From Patescibacteria group bacterium (GTDB lineage: Bacteria > Patescibacteriota > Patescibacteriia > Patescibacteriales > JAHJJO01), in the NCBI GenBank assembly GCA_018822835.1, contig JAHJJO010000070.1, positions 1 through 16,028 on the forward strand: a stretch of 16,028 nt of DNA, read 5' to 3'. The notes beneath the pieces were generated by a model. That model searched no databases, had not been told where the DNA came from, and saw only the letters and a program-made list of their open reading frames with translations. Shown here in pieces: positions 6,739-11,744 of the stretch. The stretch's first letter is position 1, and the number at the start of each line of letters is the position of its first letter. Both the position numbers and the translations under genes were made by a program.

Positions 6739-6828
6739 TAGCTTATTAGCTTCTTAGCTTTTTAGATATAGAAAAAAATAATTTTTTCCTATTTCTACAA
6801 GCTAAGAAGCTAAGAAGCTAATAAGCTA
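6739..6828. repeat. 22-bp perfect inverted repeat between rpsZ and rpsH
   Basis: Arms 6739-6760 and 6807-6828 are exact reverse complements, made of TTAGCTTCTTAGCTT-type 8-9-nt units; an extra unit lies inside the right arm. An inner A-rich/T-rich pairing (ATAGAAAAAAAT with ATTTTTTCCTAT, about 6768-6792) extends the stem. No poly-U tail follows directly on the transcribed strand. Confidence 0.88.
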
Positions 6829-6830
6829 AT

Positions 6831-7016
6831 TTACCAAGATGATCTCTTAATTCCGGGCATTTCTCCGTTTTCAGCTAATTCACGAAAACAAATACGGCAC
6901 AAATCAAAATCGCGCATATAACCTCTATTGCGCCCACAACGCCAACACCGCCTAACTATACGCGTTGAAAATTTTGGTTTTCTATTTGATTTTGCTATTA
7001 ATGCTTTTCTAGCCAT
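6831..7016 (-). CDS. rpsZ: Ribosomal protein S14, zinc-binding type (uS14)
   Basis: Small-subunit head protein needed for 30S assembly. 61 residues, the size of the short zinc form (C+ type). The zinc ligands are Cys24, Cys27, Cys40 and Cys43 in [11 protein letters not shown] and [11 protein letters not shown]. It opens [16 protein letters not shown] and ends PGIKRSSW, both typical. ATG at 7016, no Shine-Dalgarno. It should be adjacent to rplE in the ancestral order, but a four-helix-bundle cassette lies between them. Confidence 0.98.
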   Translation of the reverse strand: MARKALIAKSNRKPKFSTRIVRRCWRCGRNRGYMRDFDLCRICFRELAENGEMPGIKRSSW

Positions 7017-7022
7017 AAAAAT

Positions 7023-7040
7023 TAGTTAATTAGGGATTAG
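7023..7040. repeat. 18-nt inverted repeat, arm 1 of four-helix-bundle cassette 2
   Basis: TAGTTAATTAGGGATTAG; exact reverse complement of 7451-7468. More TTAATTAG units follow to 7056. Confidence 0.9.
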
Positions 7041-7048
7041 ATAAATAG

Positions 7049-7429
7049 TTAATTAGAATTTTCTTTCTCTTGCTTACTTTTTAAATATTTAATATAACCA
7101 TTAATTCCCTTAATTAATTCAGTATATTTTTCATAAGTAAATTCAGCAATCTTTTTTGTAGTAAATCCTTTTTTATATGCCCTTACAACACCGTCTCTAG
7201 TTTCACCGGCTTCACCTCTAGCAATGCGCATTCTATGCATTTTGTCTTGATAATAATATCTATGATAACTTTCGGAAATATTATCAGTTGTTGATGATGA
7301 AGATCTTTTTAATTGATTGATGCTTCTATATTTTTCATCTAATGGAAATTTAGCTGTAACTTTATAAATAAATACCTCCAATCTTTCAGCTAATTTATAT
7401 ATTTTTAAATTATCTATTCCTTTGCGCAT
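7049..7429 (-). CDS. Four-helix-bundle protein, 23S rRNA intervening-sequence family
   Basis: 126 residues that match the S23/IVP four-helix-bundle family: helix 1 with LKIYKLAERLEVFIYKVTAKFP, helix 2 QLKRSSSSTTDNISESYHR, helix 3 KMHRMRIARGEAGETRDGV, helix 4 YTELIKGINGYIKYLKSK. Members occur inside intervening sequences of 23S rRNA genes and as stand-alone genes; their biochemical role is not established. This copy is divergent (SYHRYYYQD in place of the usual EGYGR). It separates rplE from rpsZ and is enclosed by a perfect 18-nt inverted repeat, one arm of which begins at the rplE stop codon. The ATG at 7429 has only a weak AGGA very close upstream. The C-terminal tail SKQEKENSN is short and charged. 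Confidence 0.93.
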   Translation of the reverse strand: MRKGIDNLKIYKLAERLEVFIYKVTAKFPLDEKYRSINQLKRSSSSTTDNISESYHRYYYQDKMHRMRIARGEAGETRDGVVRAYKKGFTTKKIAEFTYEKYTELIKGINGYIKYLKSKQEKENSN

Positions 7430-7450
7430 ATATTCCTAATCACTAATTAA

Positions 7451-7468
7451 CTAATCCCTAATTAACTA
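7451..7468. repeat. 18-nt inverted repeat, arm 2 of four-helix-bundle cassette 2
   Basis: CTAATCCCTAATTAACTA; overlaps the last codons and stop of rplE (7464-7462). Additional CTAATCACTAATTAA sequence to 7436 extends the repeat block. Confidence 0.9.
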
Positions 7469-8001
7469 TTTTTCAAAGGAAACTTAAGCAATTTAAATAA
7501 CTCTAGCCCCTCTTCTCTGCTTTTTGCTGTAGTTGCGATACAAATTTCCAAACCGTAGCTGTTCTCAACATCATCAACTGCAATTTCTGGAAAAGCCAAA
7601 TGTTCTTTAAAGCCAACTGATAAATTCCCTGTCTTATCTACTGATTTTTCATTAATACCGCGAAAATCCCGAACTCTTGGAAATGTTATATTAATTAATT
7701 TTTCTACAAAATCATACATTCTATTGCCTCGCAAAGTAACCTTTGCGCCTATAATCATTCCTTGTCTTAATTTAAAAGGTGAAATTGATTTTTTTGCTTT
7801 AGTTAAAATTGGTTTTTGCCCTGTAATTTTTTCTAAAATCTCTTGTATATGTTTAACATATTCTTTCTCTTTTACATGCTTCCCAAATCCAACATTAACT
7901 ACTGCTTTTTCTAATTTCGGCGCAGCTAAATCATTCTTATATCCAAACTTTTCTTTCATTTTTGGAATTATTTCTTTTTTATATTTTTCTTTCAATTGCA
8001 T
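7462..8001 (-). CDS. rplE: Ribosomal protein L5 (uL5)
   Basis: Large-subunit protein that holds 5S rRNA in the central protuberance and contacts P-site tRNA. 179 residues, normal length. Diagnostic segments: MQLKEKYKKEIIPKMKEKFG, LEKAVVNVGFG, ITGQKPILTKAKKSISPFKLRQG, GAKVTLRGNRMYDFVEKLI, FPRVRDFRGI and the closing LELFKLLKFPLKNS. The final KNS and the TAA stop lie inside the 18-nt repeat arm, showing that the repeat has been placed exactly at the gene end. ATG at 8001, no Shine-Dalgarno. Confidence 0.98.
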   Translation of the reverse strand: MQLKEKYKKEIIPKMKEKFGYKNDLAAPKLEKAVVNVGFGKHVKEKEYVKHIQEILEKITGQKPILTKAKKSISPFKLRQGMIIGAKVTLRGNRMYDFVEKLINITFPRVRDFRGINEKSVDKTGNLSVGFKEHLAFPEIAVDDVENSYGLEICIATTAKSREEGLELFKLLKFPLKNS

Positions 8002-8010
8002 AATGGATTC

Positions 8011-8106
8011 TTTTCTACCGAGCTTTAGCTCGGGTTAAGCAAGCTTTAGCTTGCCAATTTCAAGATGCTAAAGCATCTAAAACCCGACCTAAAGGTCGGT
8101 AGAAAA
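8011..8106. repeat. Cluster of four CTTTAG-centred hairpins inside an outer stem
   Basis: Fills the rplX/rplE spacer. Outer arms TTTTCTACCGA (8011-8021) and TCGGTAGAAAA (8096-8106) are exact complements. Inside are four 16-nt near-palindromes: CCGAGCTTTAGCTCGG (8018-8033), GCAAGCTTTAGCTTGC (8039-8054), AGATGCTAAAGCATCT (8063-8078) and CCGACCTAAAGGTCGG (8084-8099). CGGGTT (8031-8036) can also pair with AACCCG (8081-8086). It can therefore fold either as four small hairpins or as a branched structure. Confidence 0.9.
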
Positions 8107-8107
8107 A

Positions 8108-8434
8108 TTAATCAACGCTCTCTCCACACTTCTTGCATGCTCTAAACTTCTTCTTTTTCTTTCCATCTTCTAATTTCACAATCTTACTACCTGTTCTTGT
8201 CGGTTTTCCGCACTTTGGACATATTAACATTAAACTAGACAAATCCATTGGCGCGGGAAATTCAATTCTTTGTCCTTTTTCTCCTTGCTTTCTTGGCCTC
8301 ATGTGTTTGATTAATAAATTTCTACCTTCAATGCTTGCTTTTTTTCTGGACGGAAAAACCTGCAACACTTTTCCAGTCTTGCCCTTATCTTTTCCAGATA
8401 ATATTTTAACTTTGTCATTTTTTTTAATATTCAT
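8108..8434 (-). CDS. rplX: Ribosomal protein L24 (uL24) with zinc ribbon
   Basis: Assembly-initiating large-subunit protein. The N-terminal KOW domain is clear (KKNDKVKILSGKDKGKTGKV, VEGRN-like IEGRNLLIKHMRP). The C-terminal half carries a four-Cys zinc ribbon, Cys72, Cys75, Cys100 and Cys103 (ICPKCGKPTRTG and RACKKCGE), as in many bacterial L24 proteins. 108 residues is normal. ATG at 8434, no Shine-Dalgarno. It should follow rplN directly; here an approximately 1.4-kb insert with two extra genes separates them. Confidence 0.97.
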   Translation of the reverse strand: MNIKKNDKVKILSGKDKGKTGKVLQVFPSRKKASIEGRNLLIKHMRPRKQGEKGQRIEFPAPMDLSSLMLICPKCGKPTRTGSKIVKLEDGKKKKKFRACKKCGESVD

Positions 8435-8480
8435 ATCACGAATTAATACGAATTAAGGACGAATTAAACGAATTTGTCCC

Positions 8481-8516
8481 ATTTCTAAACCAATAAATTT
8501 TTATTAGCTTGGAAAT
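8481..8516 (-). other. Hairpin B with conserved core
   Basis: On the transcribed strand the arms are ATTTCCAAGCTAATAAA and TTTATTGGTTTAGAAAT, 17 nt each, with one C-A mismatch and two G-U wobbles. Its core CCAAGCTAA/TTGGTTTAG is identical to that of hairpin A, while the lower stem differs in a compensated way. Confidence 0.75.
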
Positions 8517-8623
8517 AAATCGAAAAAGTTGAAAAAAAATATTTATTAACATCAAAAAATCTCTGATTACCACTTAAAATGACAACCGAAATTCAAAAAT
8601 TAAATTTAAAAAATTCGTAATTA

Positions 8624-8651
8624 TAATTCGTATTAATTCGGGATTATAAAA
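8624..8651. repeat. Direct repeat, left copy, bounding the rplN-rplX insert
   Basis: TAATTCGTATTAATTCG followed by GGATTATAAAA; matched by 9444-9470 with one substitution and one one-base gap. The first 17 nt also occur inverted at 8439-8455. Confidence 0.85.
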
Positions 8652-8655
8652 TCTC

Positions 8656-8696
8656 CATCACTAAACCAACAATAATATATTCTTAGCTTGGTGATG
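8656..8696 (-). other. Hairpin A with conserved core
   Basis: On the transcribed strand the arms are CATCACCAAGCTAA (8696-8683) and TTGGTTTAGTGATG (8669-8656), with a 13-nt loop. The core is the same as in hairpin B with the same C-A mismatch and wobbles; the outer pairs are CATCA/TGATG instead of ATTT/AAAT. Confidence 0.75.
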
Positions 8697-8732
8697 AAGG
8701 GGTATAATTTAATAAACCCCCTTCTTAATATT

Positions 8733-8915
8733 TTATCTCTTCTTTGCTTCTCTGGAGCAAAGAACTATTTTTGAAACTACGGCTATCATTAATCCTATAG
8801 CCCCAACAACAAGGACTCCAACTGTTGAATCATTATAAATAACAACATCAAACATGCACTTTAGTGTAGCCACCATTAGAATGCTAACTCCTACACAATA
8901 CATCTTTTCAAGCAT
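8733..8915 (-). CDS. Unknown small protein with two membrane segments
   Basis: 60 residues from the ATG at 8915. AAAGGAGG lies about 9 nt upstream and is itself within the last codons of the gene before it, so the two are coupled; a TTG at 8924 is too close to that site to be the start. Two hydrophobic segments (about residues 6-26 and 32-52) are separated by a short polar turn with YNDST, and the protein ends SREAKKR, which predicts a hairpin in the membrane with both ends on the cytoplasmic side. I do not recognise it. Its higher GC, strong ribosome binding site and position inside a ribosomal operon suggest recent acquisition together with the Cys-rich gene. A holin-like or toxin-like role is possible from size and topology alone, without direct support. 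Confidence 0.75.
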   Translation of the reverse strand: MLEKMYCVGVSILMVATLKCMFDVVIYNDSTVGVLVVGAIGLMIAVVSKIVLCSREAKKR

Positions 8916-8920
8916 GTCCC

Positions 8921-9382
8921 TCAACCTCCTTTTCTTTTTCTTGCAACGGCTTCATGAGCCTCCTTTTTGGCTTCTGCTTTTTCGCAGCTGCTTCTATCAA
9001 AATAAGCGCAAATTCCTTGGCCAGTTCCCAAAACCCCGCCGTCTTCATCGGAATGTTTACAGCCCCTCCACTGCTCTTCAAGGGCTGTGCATGCAAAAGC
9101 ATACACCGGTTCTGCTATGCAATAACTCTTTTTTTTCATTGCCTCCTTTAGAAATTCCAATGCCGACTCTATTCTTTCTCTATTTTTTTTTGAGTCAGTT
9201 TTTTTTGCTTCTTTTTTTGCATCATATTGCGCTTGTTTGCTCTCGCAACTCCTTTCGGACGAACAAAAAAGACATCTTATAATATGATGATCAAATGGAA
9301 TAGAAAATCCGCATTCAAAAAAATCTTTTGCAGAAGCGCTACATACAGGGACTGATTCAACAATAATACAATAATTTTTCAT
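8921..9382 (-). CDS. Unknown cysteine-rich protein with an internal duplication
   Basis: 153 residues from the ATG at 9382, chosen because GAGGAGGG lies 8 nt upstream; a longer frame to 9439 would add 19 basic residues. No known family. Eleven cysteines occur at 5, 14, 24, 37, 40, 46 and 88, 98, 108, 125, 133. The two halves align: KNYCI...VC, nine residues, EC, then C and RSCE-K...KEAKK in the first; KSYCI...AC, nine residues, GC, then C and RSSCEKAEAKKEA in the second. A helical linker (NRERIESALEFLKEAMKK) joins them. No signal peptide is visible, so a cytoplasmic metal-binding role is plausible but unproven. The base composition is richer in GC than the surrounding ribosomal genes. It sits between rplN and rplX and is coupled to the two-TM gene. 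Confidence 0.78.
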   Translation of the reverse strand: MKNYCIIVESVPVCSASAKDFFECGFSIPFDHHIIRCLFCSSERSCESKQAQYDAKKEAKKTDSKKNRERIESALEFLKEAMKKKSYCIAEPVYAFACTALEEQWRGCKHSDEDGGVLGTGQGICAYFDRSSCEKAEAKKEAHEAVARKRKGG

Positions 9383-9387
9383 TTCTA

Positions 9388-9398
9388 CTTCCCTCCTC
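9388..9398 (-). promoter_or_regulatory. Strong Shine-Dalgarno of the Cys-rich gene
   Basis: AAGAGGAGGGA on the coding strand, about 8 nt before the ATG at 9382. This decides the start. No native gene in the window has a comparable site. Confidence 0.8.
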
Positions 9399-9432
9399 TT
9401 TGTAAAGAACTTTTTTAATTTTTTCTTTCTGC

Positions 9433-9478
9433 CTACCACTTTCTAATTCGTATTAATTCGAGATATAAAAAGTGATAG
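9433..9478. repeat. Direct repeat, right copy, inside a small inverted repeat
   Basis: 9444-9470 repeats 8624-8651 (TAATTCGTATTAATTCG then AGATATAAAA). It is enclosed by CTACCACTTT (about 9434-9443) and its near complement AAAGTGATAG (about 9468-9478), giving a short stem with one wobble. Confidence 0.75.
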
Positions 9479-9551
9479 CCAAAATTTAAAAATTAAATTG
9501 TTTTACGTTATACGTTATGCGACACTTTATTCGTCAAAGAACCCTACTCAA

Positions 9552-9696
9552 GACGGCTCCATAGTCCGAACGAAGCCCGCCGAATCGGCGGGCGTAGTGA
9601 GGCTGTGGAGCCTTAGTGCTTTACATCATGGCTCCACAGCCTCGCAGTTTCAATTTTGCTTCGCAAATTTTCAACTGCTCGGACTATGGAGCCGTC
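9552..9696. repeat. Cloverleaf-like palindromic element, GC-rich
   Basis: Outer arms 9552-9569 and 9679-9696 are exact 18-nt reverse complements beginning GACGGCTCCATAG. Inside are three hairpins: GCCCGCCG/CGGCGGGC (9575-9593), a 14-bp perfect stem GAGGCTGTGGAGCC with GGCTCCACAGCCTC (9599-9612 and 9630-9643), and a stem at 9645-9677 with CAGTT/AACTG at its base and TTTGC/GCAAA at its tip. GGCTCCA occurs in both the outer and the 14-bp stem, so one may be a diverged copy of the other. The element is much richer in GC than its surroundings. Nothing coding is convincing here. Confidence 0.9.
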
Positions 9697-9806
9697 ATCG
9701 GGATTGCAACCAAGTGCTAACCAAAATCCAAAAATCAAATTTAACTTATTTAAATATGTTTATATATTTATATGTTTAAATGTTTATATACTTAAATGTT
9801 TAAATG
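9697..9806. repeat. AT-rich tandem repeats after rplN
   Basis: About 9745-9806 is made of degenerate TTTAAATGTTTATA units reaching the rplN stop codon. No gene is seen. Between 9503 and 9521 lie two to three ACGTTATGCG-type units related to those at 6138-6266 and 13235-13290. Confidence 0.65.
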
Positions 9807-10178
9807 TTAAAGTACCTCGGGTGCTAATGATGCAATCTTTGCAAATCCTTTTTGTTTAATTTCACGCGCTACTGGACCAAAAACTCTTGTTGCTTTTAAT
9901 TCTTTTTTTTCTTTATCAATAATAACACACGCATTGTCGTCAAAACGTAAATAACTTCCATCTTTTCTTCTAATTTCCTTACTTGTTCTAACAACAACAG
10001 CACGTTCAACATCTCCTTTTTTAATAGCTGTATGTGGAGTTGCTGCTTTAACCGCAACAGTAATTATATCGCCAACCCCTGCATACCGCCTTTTGGATCC
10101 GCCTAAAACTTTAATGCACTGAACTATCCTTGCGCCTGAGTTATCAGCTACTTTTAATTTTGACTCTACTTGAATCAT
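9807..10178 (-). CDS. rplN: Ribosomal protein L14 (uL14)
   Basis: Large-subunit protein at the intersubunit bridge with 16S helix 44 and a contact for the silencing factor RsfS. 123 residues, the standard length. [70 protein letters not shown] and [26 protein letters not shown] match the family from end to end. ATG at 10178, no Shine-Dalgarno. Confidence 0.99.
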   Translation of the reverse strand: MIQVESKLKVADNSGARIVQCIKVLGGSKRRYAGVGDIITVAVKAATPHTAIKKGDVERAVVVRTSKEIRRKDGSYLRFDDNACVIIDKEKKELKATRVFGPVAREIKQKGFAKIASLAPEVL

Positions 10179-10189
10179 ATTGCTTAGTT

Positions 10190-10275
10190 TGTAAAGTTAA
10201 AAGTTGTAAAGTTCATAAAACAATTATTTTTTGAATTTGATTTTAACTTTATAACTTTATAACTTTATGAACTTT
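10190..10275. repeat. AACTTTAT fold-back spacer between rpsQ and rplN
   Basis: GTAAAGTTAAAAGTTGTAAAG-like units (about 10191-10218) face complementary TTTTAACTTTATAACTTTAT units (about 10242-10275). The right block overlaps the rpsQ stop. The same unit is used in the secF upstream spacer (15426-15490). Confidence 0.8.
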
Positions 10276-10549
10276 TAACTACGTGCCACCGTTTATCCTT
10301 ACTCAACGGTCTGCACTCAATAAAAACGACTTTATCACCTTCCTTAAACTGATTTTTTTCATCATGAACTTTATACTTTTTACTAACAGTATATCTTTTC
10401 TTGTATTTAGGATGAATTTTAACTCTATCAACTCTAACAACAATAGTTTTATCCATTTTATCACTAATAACAATACCGTCAAATTTTTTTTTAATTGCTA
10501 TTTTTTTATTATTAATTTCTTTTTCTGTTTTTGTTATATTACTTTGCAT
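10265..10549 (-). CDS. rpsQ: Ribosomal protein S17 (uS17)
   Basis: Primary 16S rRNA-binding protein of the small subunit. The OB-fold signature is complete: FDGIVISDKMDKTIVVRVDRVKIHPKYKKRY, SKKYKVHDEKNQFKEGDKVVFIECRPLSKDKRWHVV. 94 residues, with about 15 extra residues of polar sequence at the N terminus (NITKTEKEINNKK). The ATG at 10549 has no Shine-Dalgarno. Its last codons lie next to the AACTTTAT repeat block. Confidence 0.98.
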   Translation of the reverse strand: MQSNITKTEKEINNKKIAIKKKFDGIVISDKMDKTIVVRVDRVKIHPKYKKRYTVSKKYKVHDEKNQFKEGDKVVFIECRPLSKDKRWHVVKSS

Positions 10550-10555
10550 AATAAC

Positions 10556-10628
10556 TTCGTTGCTATATTGTTAAATTGTTATATTGTTTTTATAATTTAA
10601 CCATTTAACCATATAACCATATAACCAT
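10556..10628. repeat. ATATTGTTA / ACCATATA tandem repeats between rpmC and rpsQ
   Basis: Two blocks: ATATTGTTAAATTGTT units at about 10564-10588 and AACCATATAACCATATAACC units at about 10598-10628. CGTTGC near 10558 can pair with GCAACG near 10643, inside the end of rpmC, enclosing both blocks. Confidence 0.65.
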
Positions 10629-10802
10629 TTATTTTATATTCAGCAACGTCAACGCTCTCGCAATGACTTGTCGAATTTTTCTAATTTCTCTAACATTCTT
10701 TAATTGCTTATCAGAATCTTTAAAACGCAAATCCCTTAATTTGTCGCGAGATTCAGCTAAAATTCTATGTAATTCAGTTTTTGTTTTGTTTTTTAATTCC
10801 AT
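10629..10802 (-). CDS. rpmC: Ribosomal protein L29 (uL29)
   Basis: Two-helix protein beside the polypeptide exit tunnel, part of the docking site for trigger factor and SRP. 57 residues from the ATG at 10802 (MELKNKTKTELHRILAESRD); an ATG two codons upstream (10808, MLMELK) is equally possible. The family signature LRDLRFKDSDKQLKNVREIRKIRQVIARALTLL is present. A much longer frame to 10910 reads through the repeat spacer and part of the four-helix-bundle gene and is not the real start. Confidence 0.95.
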   Translation of the reverse strand: MELKNKTKTELHRILAESRDKLRDLRFKDSDKQLKNVREIRKIRQVIARALTLLNIK

Positions 10803-10809
10803 TAGCATA

Positions 10810-10827
10810 AATAAGAATAAAAAGAAA
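10810..10827. repeat. 18-nt inverted repeat, arm 1 of four-helix-bundle cassette 1
   Basis: AATAAGAATAAAAAGAAA; exact reverse complement of 11260-11277. It ends 18 nt from the four-helix-bundle gene and starts just outside the rpmC start. Confidence 0.88.
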
Positions 10828-10845
10828 AATAAGAACAAAAAATTT

Positions 10846-11241
10846 TTATCTCTTATTTTCTTTTTGTTGTTTTTGTAAAAAATTAATATAGCAATTAATA
10901 GATATTTCAATATTTCTTCCGTCTTTATATAAATTATTAAATATTTCTTGATCTATATAATTTTCATCTAAAGCAACATATAATTGATCTAAAACTTCAT
11001 TTAAAGATCCTCTTGACACTCTAACAAATTGAATATTTTCTTGATAGCCATATCTGCCATAACCTTCTGCAATATTAGAAGTAATTGATATTACGGATCT
11101 TCTTATTTGACTTGTTAAACAATATAATTCTTCTTTAGGAAATTTTTTTGTAATTTGATAAATAGTTTTTCTAAATTTTCTAGCTGATTGCCACGCCTTT
11201 ACGTCTTCAAAGCTATGTTTTTTTAAACTTTGATTATACAT
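10846..11241 (-). CDS. Four-helix-bundle protein, 23S rRNA intervening-sequence family
   Basis: 131 residues with the canonical S23/IVP signatures: FEDVKAWQSARKFRKTIYQI in helix 1, FPKEELYCLTSQIRRSVISI and SNIAEGYGRYGYQENIQFVR for helices 2-3, then VSRGSLNEVLDQLYVALDENYI and a last helix INCYINFLQKQQ. Proteins of this family are found in 23S rRNA intervening sequences and as free-standing genes; function is not established. Here it separates rplP from rpmC. Perfect 18-nt inverted repeats lie 18 nt away on each side. ATG at 11241; only A-rich sequence (AATAAGAAAAT) upstream. It is closer to the family consensus than the copy at 7049-7429, so the two are not a recent duplication. Confidence 0.96.
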   Translation of the reverse strand: MYNQSLKKHSFEDVKAWQSARKFRKTIYQITKKFPKEELYCLTSQIRRSVISITSNIAEGYGRYGYQENIQFVRVSRGSLNEVLDQLYVALDENYIDQEIFNNLYKDGRNIEISINCYINFLQKQQKENKR

Positions 11242-11259
11242 ATTTTCTTATTGATCTTA

Positions 11260-11277
11260 TTTCTTTTTATTCTTATT
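11260..11277. repeat. 18-nt inverted repeat, arm 2 of four-helix-bundle cassette 1
   Basis: TTTCTTTTTATTCTTATT, the exact reverse complement of 10810-10827. TTATTGATCTTAT units continue on both sides (11248-11298) up to the rplP stop. Confidence 0.88.
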
Positions 11278-11293
11278 GATCTTTTTACTCTTT

Positions 11294-11698
11294 TTATTTA
11301 CTAACAAATATACACTTTACAGGTAATTTATAAGCTGCTAAATTTAATGCTTTTTTTGCTGTTTCTTCTTCAACCCCATCCATCTCAAACATAATCATAC
11401 CAGGCTTTACAACAACAACATAATGATCAACCGCTCCTTTGCCCTTTCCCATTGGCATTTCCCCGCCCTTTGAAGTAACCGGTTTAGCAGGAAAAATTCT
11501 AATCCAAATTCTACCGCCTTTTTTGGTATATTTAGTAATGACTTTACGAGCCGCTTCTATTTGTCTGGAAGTAACCCAATGCGCTCCCATACTTTTTAAA
11601 CCATAACTGCCAAAACTTAAATTAAGCAGTCCACTTGCCTTACCGCCTCTTTTCCCTTTATGCGACTTTCTATATTTAGTTTTTTTCGGCATCAACAT
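11294..11698 (-). CDS. rplP: Ribosomal protein L16 (uL16)
   Basis: Large-subunit protein that helps position tRNA at the A site and organises the peptidyl-transferase centre. The start is the ATG at 11698 (MLMPKKTKYRKSHKGKRGGK), the usual N terminus; a frame extending to 11719 reads through the palindrome. 134 residues is normal. GSYGLKSMGAHWVTSRQIEAARKVI, GRIWIRIFPAKPVTSKGGEM, PMGKGKGAVDHYVVVVKPG and MFEMDGVEEETAKKALNLAAYKLP are diagnostic. No Shine-Dalgarno. Confidence 0.98.
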   Translation of the reverse strand: MLMPKKTKYRKSHKGKRGGKASGLLNLSFGSYGLKSMGAHWVTSRQIEAARKVITKYTKKGGRIWIRIFPAKPVTSKGGEMPMGKGKGAVDHYVVVVKPGMIMFEMDGVEEETAKKALNLAAYKLPVKCIFVSK

Positions 11699-11709
11699 AG
11701 AACAATTGT

Positions 11710-11743
11710 CAATTAACAATTGTCAATTGACAATTGTTAATTG
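11710..11743. repeat. 34-nt perfect palindrome between rplP and rpsC
   Basis: 11710-11743 is its own exact reverse complement, centred on GTCAATTGAC and made of CAATTGTC/TTAACAATTG units. It lies 12 nt upstream of the rplP start and 2 nt from the rpsC stop. It has no unpaired loop, so it is either a DNA cruciform or an RNA hairpin with a strained tip. Confidence 0.92.
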
Positions 11744-11744
11744 T

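Larger units (their letters stand above)
8435..8732. repeat. Structured gap upstream of rplX
   Basis: No gene seen. From right to left (the direction of transcription): a GAAGGGG/CCCCTTC stem (8696-8702 with 8718-8724) just after the two-TM gene; hairpin A (8656-8696); the 17-nt TAATTCGTATTAATTCG (8624-8640); AT-rich sequence; hairpin B (8481-8516); and an inverted copy of the 17-mer (8439-8455) next to the rplX start. The 17-mer copies can pair and enclose hairpin B. Confidence 0.75.

Noticed and set aside
6739..6828. Intrinsic terminators at the many spacer hairpins.
   Set aside because: Stems are long and AT-rich and I see no U-run immediately after them on the transcribed strand, and termination at every gene boundary of a ribosomal operon would be odd.
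8011..8106. A tRNA gene, because of the cloverleaf-like folding.
   Set aside because: There is no T-loop GTTC-A/G motif, no anticodon arm geometry and no acceptor end; all arms are near-perfect palindromes with the same centre.
8436..8552. A 38-residue minus-strand frame starting MLINIFFQLF just upstream of rplX.
   Set aside because: It is translated hairpin and 17-mer repeat sequence without a ribosome binding site or plausible composition.
9383..9439. Nineteen more residues at the N terminus of the Cys-rich protein (MVGRKKKLKKFF...).
   Set aside because: The strong Shine-Dalgarno lies inside this stretch and points to the ATG at 9382.
9498..9859. Two overlapping plus-strand open frames of 93 and 67 codons.
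   Set aside because: They read through the branched palindrome and the AT repeats and into the end of rplN; their residue content mirrors the inverted repeats and no ribosome binding site or family match is seen.
10803..10910. A longer rpmC with a hydrophobic N terminus.
   Set aside because: The extra residues come from the AATAAGAATAAA repeat and overlap the four-helix-bundle gene; standard L29 starts at 10802 or 10808.
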